Shown: positions 1-5,461 of the stretch, one piece after another
How positions within the stretch are numbered: the first letter of the stretch is position 1
Layout: every line of letters starts with the position of its first letter
From: Erysipelotrichaceae bacterium
GTDB taxonomy: Bacteria; Bacillota_I; Bacilli_A; Erysipelotrichales; Erysipelotrichaceae
Length of the DNA: 6,169 nucleotides
Assembly (NCBI GenBank): GCA_017512625.1
Contig: JAFWFB010000048.1
Location: forward strand, 1 to 6,169
Direction: 5' to 3'
Notes under the pieces: generated by a model
Seen by the model: only the letters and a program-made list of their open reading frames with translations
Told to the model about the DNA's origin: nothing
Database searches by the model: none
Program-made: the position numbers and the translations under genes

Positions 1-750
1 GATGGTATCCAGCACTTCGTCAAAAGACATCCTGTAATCATTGATGATGCCATTATCGATCACCGGTTCCAGCTGATCCATCAACTCCAGAGTCTGTAAG
101 ACGTAATCGGAATAGATGCAGGTGCCCCGCTCGTTTTCTTCGATCGGCAGCAGGTAGTCGCGGCTTTCTTCCTTAAGCCAAAGATCTTTGGCCCTGACAT
201 CAACTTCCTTATTCAGGAAACGGAAATAATTGGTCAGGAATTTGCGCTTGGACGTTGAAAGGTTGAAATAGCCATGTATCTGCATGTCCAGCTTACCGGT
301 ATAGGAAGCGATATCCAGTATCTCCTGATAACTGAGATCCTTGGAAAGGACCACATTACTGATACCCATGGACTTGAAGACCTGAATATCGGCGCTGTTG
401 GTGATCAGGGTATCCGGATCAAAGCGCAGATTGCTTATTTGGTATTTCTTAGCCAGGTGCAACACCGCCAGGTCATTGAAATAAAGACCGTCGAGATTCA
501 TTTGCTTGATGTTGTAAACGATCTGCTCCACTTCCTTAAGTTCGCTTTCATCGATGATGACATTGATGCACGCAAAAACCTGAAGGCGCAAAGCTTTAGC
601 CTTAAGGGCGATCAGACGGACTTCATTCAGGTCAAAGGTCCTGTTGAAATTGTTCGCATAGCCTTTGACACCGACGATCACACCATCAACACGGGCTTCC
701 TTTAGATCCTGCAAATGACCGATATCACTTAGGGTAACCAGTAAATTCAT
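1..750 (-). CDS. U32 peptidase-family protein (YrrN/TrhP-like), C-terminus cut by window edge
   Basis: The minus-strand frame from the ATG at 750 stays open for 250 codons to the left edge, so the C-terminus is missing. The start reads MNLLVTLSDIGHLQDLKEAR, followed by VDGVIVGVKGYANNF, the opening beta-alpha units of the U32 TIM-barrel-like fold. Further signs are IDE..L.EV.QIVY (66-79), DGLYFNDLAVL (87-97), DPDTLITNSADI (111-122), HGYFNLSTSKRKFLTNYF (159-176) and PIEENERGTCIYSD (202-215). These correspond to the family's 'HG..C....G.C..S.Y' and 'P..E..NGT.I..S' signatures, but neither signature cysteine is present. Known members of this family in Bacillus and E. coli act in tRNA or rRNA hydroxylation rather than as proven proteases. 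B. subtilis YrrN is about 309 residues by memory, so perhaps 60 are missing here. The family call is firm; tRNA hydroxylation is inference. No strong Shine-Dalgarno precedes the ATG; only AGGT sits one to four bases upstream. Confidence 0.8.
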   Translation of the reverse strand, partial: MNLLVTLSDIGHLQDLKEARVDGVIVGVKGYANNFNRTFDLNEVRLIALKAKALRLQVFACINVIIDESELKEVEQIVYNIKQMNLDGLYFNDLAVLHLAKKYQISNLRFDPDTLITNSADIQVFKSMGISNVVLSKDLSYQEILDIASYTGKLDMQIHGYFNLSTSKRKFLTNYFRFLNKEVDVRAKDLWLKEESRDYLLPIEENERGTCIYSDYVLQTLELMDQLEPVIDNGIINDYRMSFDEVLDTI

Positions 751-795
751 ACCTATATCTTATCTTATATTCATACTCAGTGCTATAATTTATTC
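751..795. promoter_or_regulatory. Divergent promoter region between U32 gene and folT
   Basis: Only 45 AT-rich bases separate the two divergent start codons, so both promoters must lie here or extend into the opposite gene. On the plus strand an excellent extended -10, TGC-TATAAT, lies at 781-789. On the minus strand the best -10-like hexamers are TAAGAT (762-757) and TATAAG (769-764), with no clear -35. The space is too short for a THF riboswitch or T-box leader ahead of folT. Shared control of the two genes is possible but not shown. Confidence 0.55.
781..789 (+). promoter_or_regulatory. Extended -10 promoter of folT, predicted leaderless transcript
   Basis: TGCTATAAT is a perfect TGn-TATAAT element. 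The -35 position 17 bases upstream (761-766, TATCTT) is poor, as is usual for extended -10 promoters. The hexamer ends at 789, so initiation about seven bases downstream falls on the A of the folT ATG at 796. The six bases between contain no purine-rich ribosome binding site. The element is seen directly; the leaderless start is inferred from the spacing. Confidence 0.65.
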
Positions 796-1320
796 ATGAC
801 GAAGTTAAGTACCAGAAATCTAGCCCTTTACTCGATGTTTTTGGCATTGACCGTGGTCTTGCAGTCCGCATTTATTCCGATCAGTGGCAGCTTAAGGATC
901 TATGTGACCTTCATCCCCAAGATGATCGTCGCTTCCGTATTTGATCTGCCTATGTGCCTTTTGTTCGGCTTTCTAAGCGATATCATCGGTTTTATCACTT
1001 TCCCGAGCGGTACCTTCTTTTTCGGCTATACTTTAAGTTCCATCCTGTCGATGCTGATATACTGGCTATTCCTTAACAAGGAGGTCAAAGTGGTAAATAT
1101 AGCAGTGGCCAGAACGATCGTTAATCTTCTGGTAAACGTCCTTCTGGGTTCGCTTTGGAACAGTATCCTGCTGTCCAAGGGATTCATGTATTATGTTTCT
1201 ACCAGCATCGTCAAGAATCTGACCCTACTACCGATCGAGATCATCGTTTTCTATCTAATCTACCAGGCTTTGGATAAGACGGGTGTCAATAACAAAATAA
1301 ATAATAAAGAATCATTATGA
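796..1320 (+). CDS. folT: Folate-family ECF transporter S component (FolT-like)
   Basis: This 174-residue integral membrane protein is the substrate-binding S component of an energy-coupling-factor vitamin importer. It has about six hydrophobic segments: roughly 9-29, 38-58, 57-70, 76-94, 103-127 and 141-159. Family landmarks are GSLRIYVTFIPKMI (31-44), GFLSDIIGFITFPSGTFFFGYTLS (58-81), and NVLLGSLWNSILLSKGFMYYVSTSIVKN (114-141). The last matches the FolT pattern 'L.t.W...l.g..f......R..KN', with Ser replacing the usual Arg. Length fits S components. It would dock with an EcfT/EcfA/EcfA' module not encoded here and import folate. Other S families such as QueT, PanT or ThiT fit less well, but the substrate is inferred from family resemblance only. 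The ATG at 796 is the only plausible start: upstream in frame there is no ATG, GTG or TTG before a TAA at 742-744, and there is no Shine-Dalgarno. The C-terminal tail is Asn/Lys-rich and cytosolic or loose. Confidence 0.8.
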   Translation: MTKLSTRNLALYSMFLALTVVLQSAFIPISGSLRIYVTFIPKMIVASVFDLPMCLLFGFLSDIIGFITFPSGTFFFGYTLSSILSMLIYWLFLNKEVKVVNIAVARTIVNLLVNVLLGSLWNSILLSKGFMYYVSTSIVKNLTLLPIEIIVFYLIYQALDKTGVNNKINNKESL

Positions 1321-1355
1321 ATGCATGTTTTATGCCTTCGAAGTAAAAAACCGAT

Positions 1356-1361
1356 TATAAT
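1356..1361 (+). promoter_or_regulatory. Putative -10 box of the lipoprotein gene
   Basis: TATAAT matches the sigma-A -10 consensus perfectly in the 92-base gap after folT, and would start a leader of about 45 bases. No TTGACA-like -35 is seen at 16-18 bases upstream and there is no TG extension, so the call is tentative. I see no terminator between folT and this gene, so some read-through from folT is possible. Confidence 0.4.
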
Positions 1362-1400
1362 TAAACCTAGATAAGTAGTTTTTAACCTATATATAGAAAT

Positions 1401-1407
1401 AAAGGAG
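1401..1407 (+). promoter_or_regulatory. Ribosome binding site of the lipoprotein gene
   Basis: AAAGGAG lies five bases before the ATG at 1413 and is a strong Shine-Dalgarno site. It fixes the start. It also contrasts with folT just upstream, which has none. Confidence 0.8.
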
Positions 1408-1412
1408 AAAAA

Positions 1413-2423
1413 ATGAAGAAAATAATTTCTATTATCATGGCGGTCTTTGTGATGCTTTCTTTGGTTGCCTGCAATACCACCAAACCGGAAGAACCGGTAG
1501 GACCGGAAACCAAACAGTGGACCCGAGAGGGTGCTTATGAAGATGGTACCGGCAACTATCTGACCGTCAGCTATTCCGATACCGAAGGTTATGAAGGCTG
1601 GGCTGTATCACTAATTCTTGGCGATGAAACATTTGGCTGGATCATTCAGCAGGAAGGTGAAGTCCTTAAGGGCAACCTGAATGCCTGGGATGAAAAGTTA
1701 AAACCTTTCAATGTAACGATCTGCGAAGATGGCGAAGAAGGTCTTAAGGTCGAAGTCGAAGGTGGCAAGACCTACAGCTTTACCGAGATGGAGATGCCTG
1801 AGGCCAAGGTCGTAGTTACTGCCAATGTCACTGGCTTTGGTTACGTAGCCTATGGCGAAGGCGAAGAGACTCCGGAACTTGATCCTGAATTCAGGCCGCA
1901 GTCTGCTTACATCGGTCTTGCTGAACCGGCTGTCTATACCTTTGTTGCTCATCCGGAAGTCGGAAATATCTTTGTAAAATGGACCAAGGATGGTGAAGAC
2001 TACTCTACCGAGCCTCAGATCACTCTTTCTTTGGAAGAGAGCACTGAACTGGTAGCTGTATTCGAGCAGGACCCTAACTGGCAAAATCCGGTCATGAACG
2101 TTATTGGTGATTATGTTTGTGATCGAGCAAACGCCAAAGTCGAATGCTTCGGTTTCGACCAGGCATTCATTACCATCGACTGGGCTTCCAGTGCTTCGGA
2201 AGTTACCCGCTGGATCCTCGTTGGCAAGCTTGATACCGAGACCATGACCATAACCTATGATAACGGTACCAAGTCCAATCTCACATTTGACGAAAACGGC
2301 GAGATCAAAGAAGAAGAGACCGTCTATATCGATGGTACCGGTACGATCACCTTCAATGAGGATGGTACCTTTACCTGGCACGAAGATCAGTCCGACAGAG
2401 AAGCAGATCTGATCTTCGAATAA
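1413..2423 (+). CDS. Acidic surface lipoprotein with InlB-B/Flg_new-like repeat, function unknown
   Basis: The 336-residue protein starts with a classic lipoprotein signal: MKK, a hydrophobic core, then the lipobox LVAC with Cys20 as the lipidated residue. It should be tethered to the outer face of the membrane. A short Pro/Glu/Thr linker (21-34) follows. Region A (about 35-128) is beta-rich, with Trp-containing strands and ICEDGEEGLKVEVEGGKTYSF (103-123). The middle (about 131-218) includes AVYTFVAHPEVGNIFVKWTKDG then TEPQITLSLEESTELVAVFE. This is the 'Y.l.A.p..g..F.gW..dG.......l......l.A.F' pattern of InlB B-repeat/Flg_new bacterial repeat domains, found in cell-surface proteins. Region C (about 228-336) is another Trp/Tyr/Thr-rich beta region with IDGTGTITFNEDGTFTWHED and ends at the C-terminus. 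The protein is strongly acidic and has no LPXTG, catalytic motif or ligand-binding signature I recognise. A solute-binding or adhesive role is possible but unproven. A 227-codon open frame on the other strand is a composition shadow. Confidence 0.85.
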   Translation: MKKIISIIMAVFVMLSLVACNTTKPEEPVGPETKQWTREGAYEDGTGNYLTVSYSDTEGYEGWAVSLILGDETFGWIIQQEGEVLKGNLNAWDEKLKPFNVTICEDGEEGLKVEVEGGKTYSFTEMEMPEAKVVVTANVTGFGYVAYGEGEETPELDPEFRPQSAYIGLAEPAVYTFVAHPEVGNIFVKWTKDGEDYSTEPQITLSLEESTELVAVFEQDPNWQNPVMNVIGDYVCDRANAKVECFGFDQAFITIDWASSASEVTRWILVGKLDTETMTITYDNGTKSNLTFDENGEIKEEETVYIDGTGTITFNEDGTFTWHEDQSDREADLIFE

Positions 2424-2440
2424 TACTATTTATTGAAACA

Positions 2441-2482
2441 ATAAAAAAGCTTCATTGTAAACAGGCAATGAAGCTTTTTTAT
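2441..2482. terminator. Bidirectional rho-independent terminator between convergent genes
   Basis: A perfect 15-bp stem pairs 2443-2457 (AAAAAAGCTTCATTG) with 2466-2480 (CAATGAAGCTTTTTT) around an 8-base loop (2458-2465). Two more A-T pairs at the base extend it to 2441-2482. The outer A tract and T tract give a U-run in either direction. It can therefore end the lipoprotein transcript (stop at 2421-2423) and the opposing P-loop/radical SAM transcript (stop at 2505-2507). Confidence 0.9.
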
Positions 2483-2504
2483 TTCCTGATAGATACTTTT
2501 TAGA

Positions 2505-3479
2505 TCATTTATGGTAATTGCGATACATGGTATCGGTCGCTTCCTTGACGGAGGCAGTCATATCATCTACCAGTTCCTTGGACCACAGTTTCTTATCCTG
2601 TCTAAGGAAAGTCGTCTTATCCTTACGGTTATCGAAGATACCGATCGGCAGATGATAGGTATGGCCATAGGCCTTGACTGTTACTGTATCCTTGATCTCT
2701 GAATGATCCCTTAAATAAAGCATGTCATCGATGCCATAATCGCCAAGCATGACTGATAGCGGTACGCCATGGTTAAGGATGGAGCCCGGATCATCCGGAT
2801 TGGCTCTTTCCGCATTCTTTCTCCTGCTTTCTTCCGGGGTGACCTGGATATAAAGGATAACGGCTTTTTCCAAGAGTTCCGGTGCAAAATAGCGCAGTGA
2901 ATACTGATAGCCGAAAGGATCTTTAAGAGGCAGGCTCGCACCATCAGCGCCGCCACGGGCTGCCTCGATGACGATGGTCTTGTTTTCCAGATCATCCGTG
3001 TAGGCTGCTTCTTTTTCGTCCTGAAGTGCCCTGGCTTCAGCTTCCAGTCTTTCGATAAGCTTTTCCTTGATCTCCGGCTTCAAGTAAGAAAGACGCGGAT
3101 TTATGCCCACCTTTAAGGCCGCATTATCGATACGGTCGAAAAGCAGACGAGCCGCGGAGTCGACCTTCTTATAGCAACGGTTTACCAGATCGTAATAGTC
3201 TTCATTCAAAAGATTGATCAGGGTCGCCCAGTCACGGGCATCGATAAATGGATCATCGCCCGGATAAAAGATCCTATTTTGTCCCAGGGCCAGCAGTTCG
3301 ATATCGATCCTTTTCATGAAATGGACATAGGGAAAATCATCCAGCTGAACATTTTCACCGATATGGAAATCCCTCTTTAATACTTCCGGATCCATCTGGG
3401 CCAGAAAGTTGCGCACTTCCGACTTTCCGCTGGCTGGTAGTGCCAGCAGCAGGACTACATTGAATACATCATTTTTCAT
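2505..3479 (-). CDS. P-loop NTPase/kinase-like protein of unknown function
   Basis: The 324-residue soluble protein opens with beta strand VFNVVLLLALPASGKSE. ALPASGKS (13-20) is a Walker A P-loop in which the usual first Gly is Ala. A hydrophobic strand NKTIVIEAARGGADG (167-180) could supply the Walker B/catalytic acid (Glu172). AVILYIQVTPEESRRKNAERA (206-226) resembles the strand plus Arg-rich lid of small-molecule kinases and zeta-toxin-like kinases. Other conspicuous blocks are FYPGDDPFIDARDWATLINLLNEDYYDLV (71-99), DPFGYQYSLRYF (187-198) and PDDPGSILNHGVPLSVMLGDYGIDDM (228-253). Phosphotransfer activity is inferred; I cannot name the family or substrate. The start at 3479 is supported by GAGGA seven to eleven bases upstream. 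The preceding radical SAM gene ends 18 bases away on the same strand, so the two are probably co-transcribed. Confidence 0.8.
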   Translation of the reverse strand: MKNDVFNVVLLLALPASGKSEVRNFLAQMDPEVLKRDFHIGENVQLDDFPYVHFMKRIDIELLALGQNRIFYPGDDPFIDARDWATLINLLNEDYYDLVNRCYKKVDSAARLLFDRIDNAALKVGINPRLSYLKPEIKEKLIERLEAEARALQDEKEAAYTDDLENKTIVIEAARGGADGASLPLKDPFGYQYSLRYFAPELLEKAVILYIQVTPEESRRKNAERANPDDPGSILNHGVPLSVMLGDYGIDDMLYLRDHSEIKDTVTVKAYGHTYHLPIGIFDNRKDKTTFLRQDKKLWSKELVDDMTASVKEATDTMYRNYHK

Positions 3480-3497
3480 ACTGTTTCCTCGTCTTAA

Positions 3498-3923
3498 TTA
3501 TAAACCATTGTTGATCCTTAAAATATATGCGGCCAGCCGCCTGAGATCCGTTAAATGCTTTCCAAAAAAGATCTTATAGGCTTCACATAAAACAAATTTA
3601 CCCGGTCTTTGCTCAACAAACGGCTCCCGATAGCGGCGACATCCGCCACGACATAACCGGAAATAAGGGCAAGTTAGACATTCCTTAAGATCATAGCGTG
3701 ATTCAGAGACAAATGCCTCCGCTTTTTCTTTTGTTCTTAAGGCAGTAAAGCCTTCGCTAACTTCACCAAGAAGATATCTGTCTTCACAATAGAAATCACA
3801 AGGATAGACGGATCCATCGGCTTCCACGACCATGTAGCAGGAACACTCGCCCATCATCCCGCACTGCTCCGGATACTGACCCATCAGAATCATTAAAAGG
3901 TTATTGAAAAAGCGCACATCCAT
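3498..3923 (-). CDS. C-terminal fragment of the radical SAM enzyme (SPASM domain)
   Basis: This 141-residue frame from the first available ATG carries the SPASM/auxiliary-cluster domain. It shows CGMMGEC (21-27), VVEADGSVYPCDFYCEDRYLLGEV (32-55), CLTCPYFRLCRGGC (82-95) and VLCEAYKIFFGKHL (111-124). The cysteines would hold two auxiliary 4Fe-4S clusters, and the Asp in PCD corresponds to the proposed catalytic base of the family. The frame is actually open further upstream to 4068, and those extra codons (NHGFTHVHLIP and on) are genuine family sequence. So 3923 is an artefact of the frameshift, not a real start. The stop is 18 bases before the P-loop gene. Confidence 0.7.
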   Translation of the reverse strand: MDVRFFNNLLMILMGQYPEQCGMMGECSCYMVVEADGSVYPCDFYCEDRYLLGEVSEGFTALRTKEKAEAFVSESRYDLKECLTCPYFRLCRGGCRRYREPFVEQRPGKFVLCEAYKIFFGKHLTDLRRLAAYILRINNGL

Positions 3924-4039
3924 CCGATAGCCTTTCTTGAAATCTTCAAACCAGGCGCTGAAAAAGCCATTCTGGAATTCACCATAATGCTTCGCATCAG
4001 GAGCAAAGCTCTTGCCTTTTATCTCATCCAGACAAGGGA

Positions 4040-4609
4040 TCAGATGGACATGGGTAAAGCCATGGTTTTATAGAATTCATAAAGCTCTCCGGGATAGTTG
4101 CACGTATTATCGGTCACAACTGTCAGGATGTCGAAATAGACGCCATGACGCTTTAACAATTCTGCTGCCTCAAGGACTATTTCAAAGGTTTTCCGATCAT
4201 CTTTATAGACCCGGTTTTCATCGTGCAGATGATCAGGACCATCAAGGGACAGACCGATCGTAAAATCATTTTGTCTGAAAAACTCACACCATTTATCATC
4301 CAATAGCAGACCATTGGTTTGCAGGGAGTTATGGATAATGATGTTTTTATGATTGAGTTGCTTTTCCATCTCGACAGCTTTTTTGAAAAAATCCAGTCCG
4401 CATAAAGTCGGCTCACCACCCTGAAAGGCAAAGGTGATCTCCTTATCAGCGTATTCGATACCCTGACGGATCAGCTGCTTCAGGGTATCTTCCTTCATCA
4501 TCGTGCCATCGAGATGATTGTTTTCACCCAGATAGCGGTAAAAGCAATAACGACAGGCGATATTGCAATTATAGGATGATGGTTTGACCAGGATCGTAGC
4601 GTAATTCAT
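4040..4609 (-). CDS. N-terminal fragment of the radical SAM enzyme (catalytic core)
   Basis: As read, this frame gives 189 residues holding the radical SAM half-barrel. CNIACRYC (15-22) binds the 4Fe-4S cluster that cleaves S-adenosylmethionine, QGGEPTL (63-69) contacts the methionine moiety, and SLQTNG (95-100) and GLSLDGPDHLHDENR (119-133) are typical core strands. The last nine residues (from about 181) are out-of-frame and should not be trusted. The fragment lacks the SPASM domain, so alone it is probably inactive. The start is the ATG at 4609, with weak upstream AGG and a hairpin immediately before it. Confidence 0.75.
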   Translation of the reverse strand: MNYATILVKPSSYNCNIACRYCFYRYLGENNHLDGTMMKEDTLKQLIRQGIEYADKEITFAFQGGEPTLCGLDFFKKAVEMEKQLNHKNIIIHNSLQTNGLLLDDKWCEFFRQNDFTIGLSLDGPDHLHDENRVYKDDRKTFEIVLEAAELLKRHGVYFDILTVVTDNTCNYPGELYEFYKTMALPMSI

Positions 4610-4612
4610 AAC

Positions 4613-4641
4613 CTAATAATAAAGCCTCCCGAGGGAGGCTT
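4613..4641 (-). terminator. Hairpin terminator after the permease genes
   Basis: On the minus strand, AAGCCTCC (4641-4634) pairs with GGAGGCTT (4629-4622) around the tetraloop CTCG, followed by TATTATT. The stem is perfect and GC-rich, and its U tract is interrupted by A, so termination may be partial. It sits between the stop of the second permease and the start of the radical SAM gene, only 42 bases apart. That suggests separate units or attenuated read-through. Confidence 0.7.
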
Positions 4642-4651
4642 AAAGTATTTT

Positions 4652-5461
4652 TTATTCTCCGGTCGATAAACGGCGACGGATATTGGTGGATACCCACTCG
4701 ACGATCAAGGTCATGATGACGATGCCAAGCAGATAAGCGCCGACCGCATGCCACTTCTGGGCGGAGATCGCGAAGATCAGGGCCGCACCGATACCACTGG
4801 CGCCGACCAGACCAAGGATGGTCGCATTCTTGATATTGATATCGAAACGGTAAAGGATTACCGAGATGATATTGGAAGAAAGCTGAGGGATGATACCGTA
4901 ACGGATCTTTTCAAAGATCGAGCAGCCCATGGAATCCAGGGCTTCGATAACTCCCGGATCGATATCTTCGATCGATTCGATCAAAAGCTTGCTTAACATG
5001 CCAAGCGAACCCAAAGCCATCGACAATACGCCGGCGAACGGTCCAAGACCGACAGCCTTGACGAACATGATGCCATACATGAAGGCCGGGAAGGCTCTGA
5101 TGATGGAAATGATGACCAGGAAGATCTCATTGACCCATAACGGAGCGATATTGCGGCTGGCCAGGAAAGCAAATGGCAGGGCGAAGATAACGCCGATAAA
5201 GGTACCAAGGAAAGCGATAGCGATCGTTTCTAACAAAAGGTATAAAAGACCGACGGAAGATAGATCGGTAATGATCTTAAAGTCCGGGGTAAAGATACCG
5301 GTAATGGCATTCTTGGCGATGCTCATGCCCTTCGGATTGACGCTTTTTAGATCGATCGTGTAGTAGCACAGGAAGATCGTAAAGATGATGATACCGATGG
5401 TCCAGGCAAAGCGCGGCCAGCTTTTCGGAAATTTTTCCAGGGATTTTTTAATATTATCCAT
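4652..5461 (-). CDS. phnE: Phosphonate-type ABC transporter permease, second subunit (PhnE2)
   Basis: This is an integral membrane permease of the PhnE family, the channel subunit of PhnCDE importers. It has 269 residues from the ATG at 5461. Hydrophobic segments lie near 18-36, 70-102, 110-135, 138-158, 213-233 and 239-257. The cytoplasmic EAA loop that docks on the ATPase is EALDSMGCSIFEKIRYGIIPQ (173-193). Also typical are GIFTPDF (55-61), LETIAIAFLGTFIGVIFALPFAFLASRN (77-104) and ATILGLVGASGIG (213-225). I prefer 5461 over the in-frame ATG at 5500. AGGAGG lies seven bases upstream of 5461, giving an 8-base overlap with the preceding permease gene, while 5500 has no binding site. Overlap and order suggest translational coupling and a PhnE1/PhnE2 heterodimer. 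The substrate may be phosphonate or phosphite. Related mollicute systems use a PhnD-like protein that binds thiamine compounds, so it stays open. Confidence 0.85.
   Translation of the reverse strand: MDNIKKSLEKFPKSWPRFAWTIGIIIFTIFLCYYTIDLKSVNPKGMSIAKNAITGIFTPDFKIITDLSSVGLLYLLLETIAIAFLGTFIGVIFALPFAFLASRNIAPLWVNEIFLVIISIIRAFPAFMYGIMFVKAVGLGPFAGVLSMALGSLGMLSKLLIESIEDIDPGVIEALDSMGCSIFEKIRYGIIPQLSSNIISVILYRFDINIKNATILGLVGASGIGAALIFAISAQKWHAVGAYLLGIVIMTLIVEWVSTNIRRRLSTGE

Larger units (their letters stand above)
3498..4609 (-). pseudogene. Anaerobic sulfatase-maturase-like radical SAM/SPASM gene, split by a one-base frameshift
   Basis: Two frames on this strand read as one anaerobic sulfatase-maturating enzyme (anSME) family protein. 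The upstream frame ends at a TGA (4042-4040) shortly after EFYKTMALPMSI. Adding one T to the TTTT run at 4066-4069 restores EFYKNHGFTHVHLIPCLDE and gives a continuous 370-residue protein, the normal family size. The restored protein has the radical SAM motif Cys15, Cys19, Cys22 and QGGEPTL (63-69). It also has SPASM cysteines at restored positions 250, 256, 271, 311, 314, 320, 324 and 342, and the PCD acid Asp272. The spacing matches what I recall for the Clostridium perfringens enzyme. Such enzymes oxidise a Cys or Ser of a sulfatase to formylglycine using S-adenosylmethionine and three Fe-S clusters; related proteins modify peptides. No sulfatase is encoded here, so the substrate is open. 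Since every key residue survives, a recent mutation or a sequencing/assembly indel is likelier than old decay. Confidence 0.85.

Noticed and set aside
274..705. 143-codon plus-strand open frame
   Set aside because: It lies antisense within the U32 gene, whose minus-strand frame shows recognisable family motifs and is open for 250 codons; the plus frame has no binding site or family likeness.
751..795. THF riboswitch or T-box ahead of folT
   Set aside because: Folate S components often carry such leaders, but only 45 bases separate the divergent starts and the promoter sits against the ATG.
1344..1385. A-tract/T-tract pairing in the folT-lipoprotein gap as a terminator
   Set aside because: AAAAAC and GTTTTT can pair, but the stem is short, nearly all A-T and has a loop of more than 25 bases, so I do not call a terminator there.
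1698..2381. 227-codon minus-strand open frame opposite the lipoprotein
   Set aside because: The plus-strand gene has a signal peptide, lipobox and strong binding site. The antisense frame is a composition effect of GAT/GAA-rich acidic codons and shows no domain.
4060..4075. Programmed -1 ribosomal frameshift at the radical SAM split
   Set aside because: The run is only four A on the coding strand, the codons TAT AAA ACC do not form X XXY YYZ, and the P-site tRNA would re-pair on TAA. Not excluded, but less likely than an indel.
4955..4990. Cluster of GATC/CGATCG palindromes in the second permease gene
   Set aside because: It encodes the Ile/Asp/Glu-rich segment IESIEDIDPG, and the genome's preference for ATC and GAT codons explains it; it is not spaced like a regulatory or origin array.
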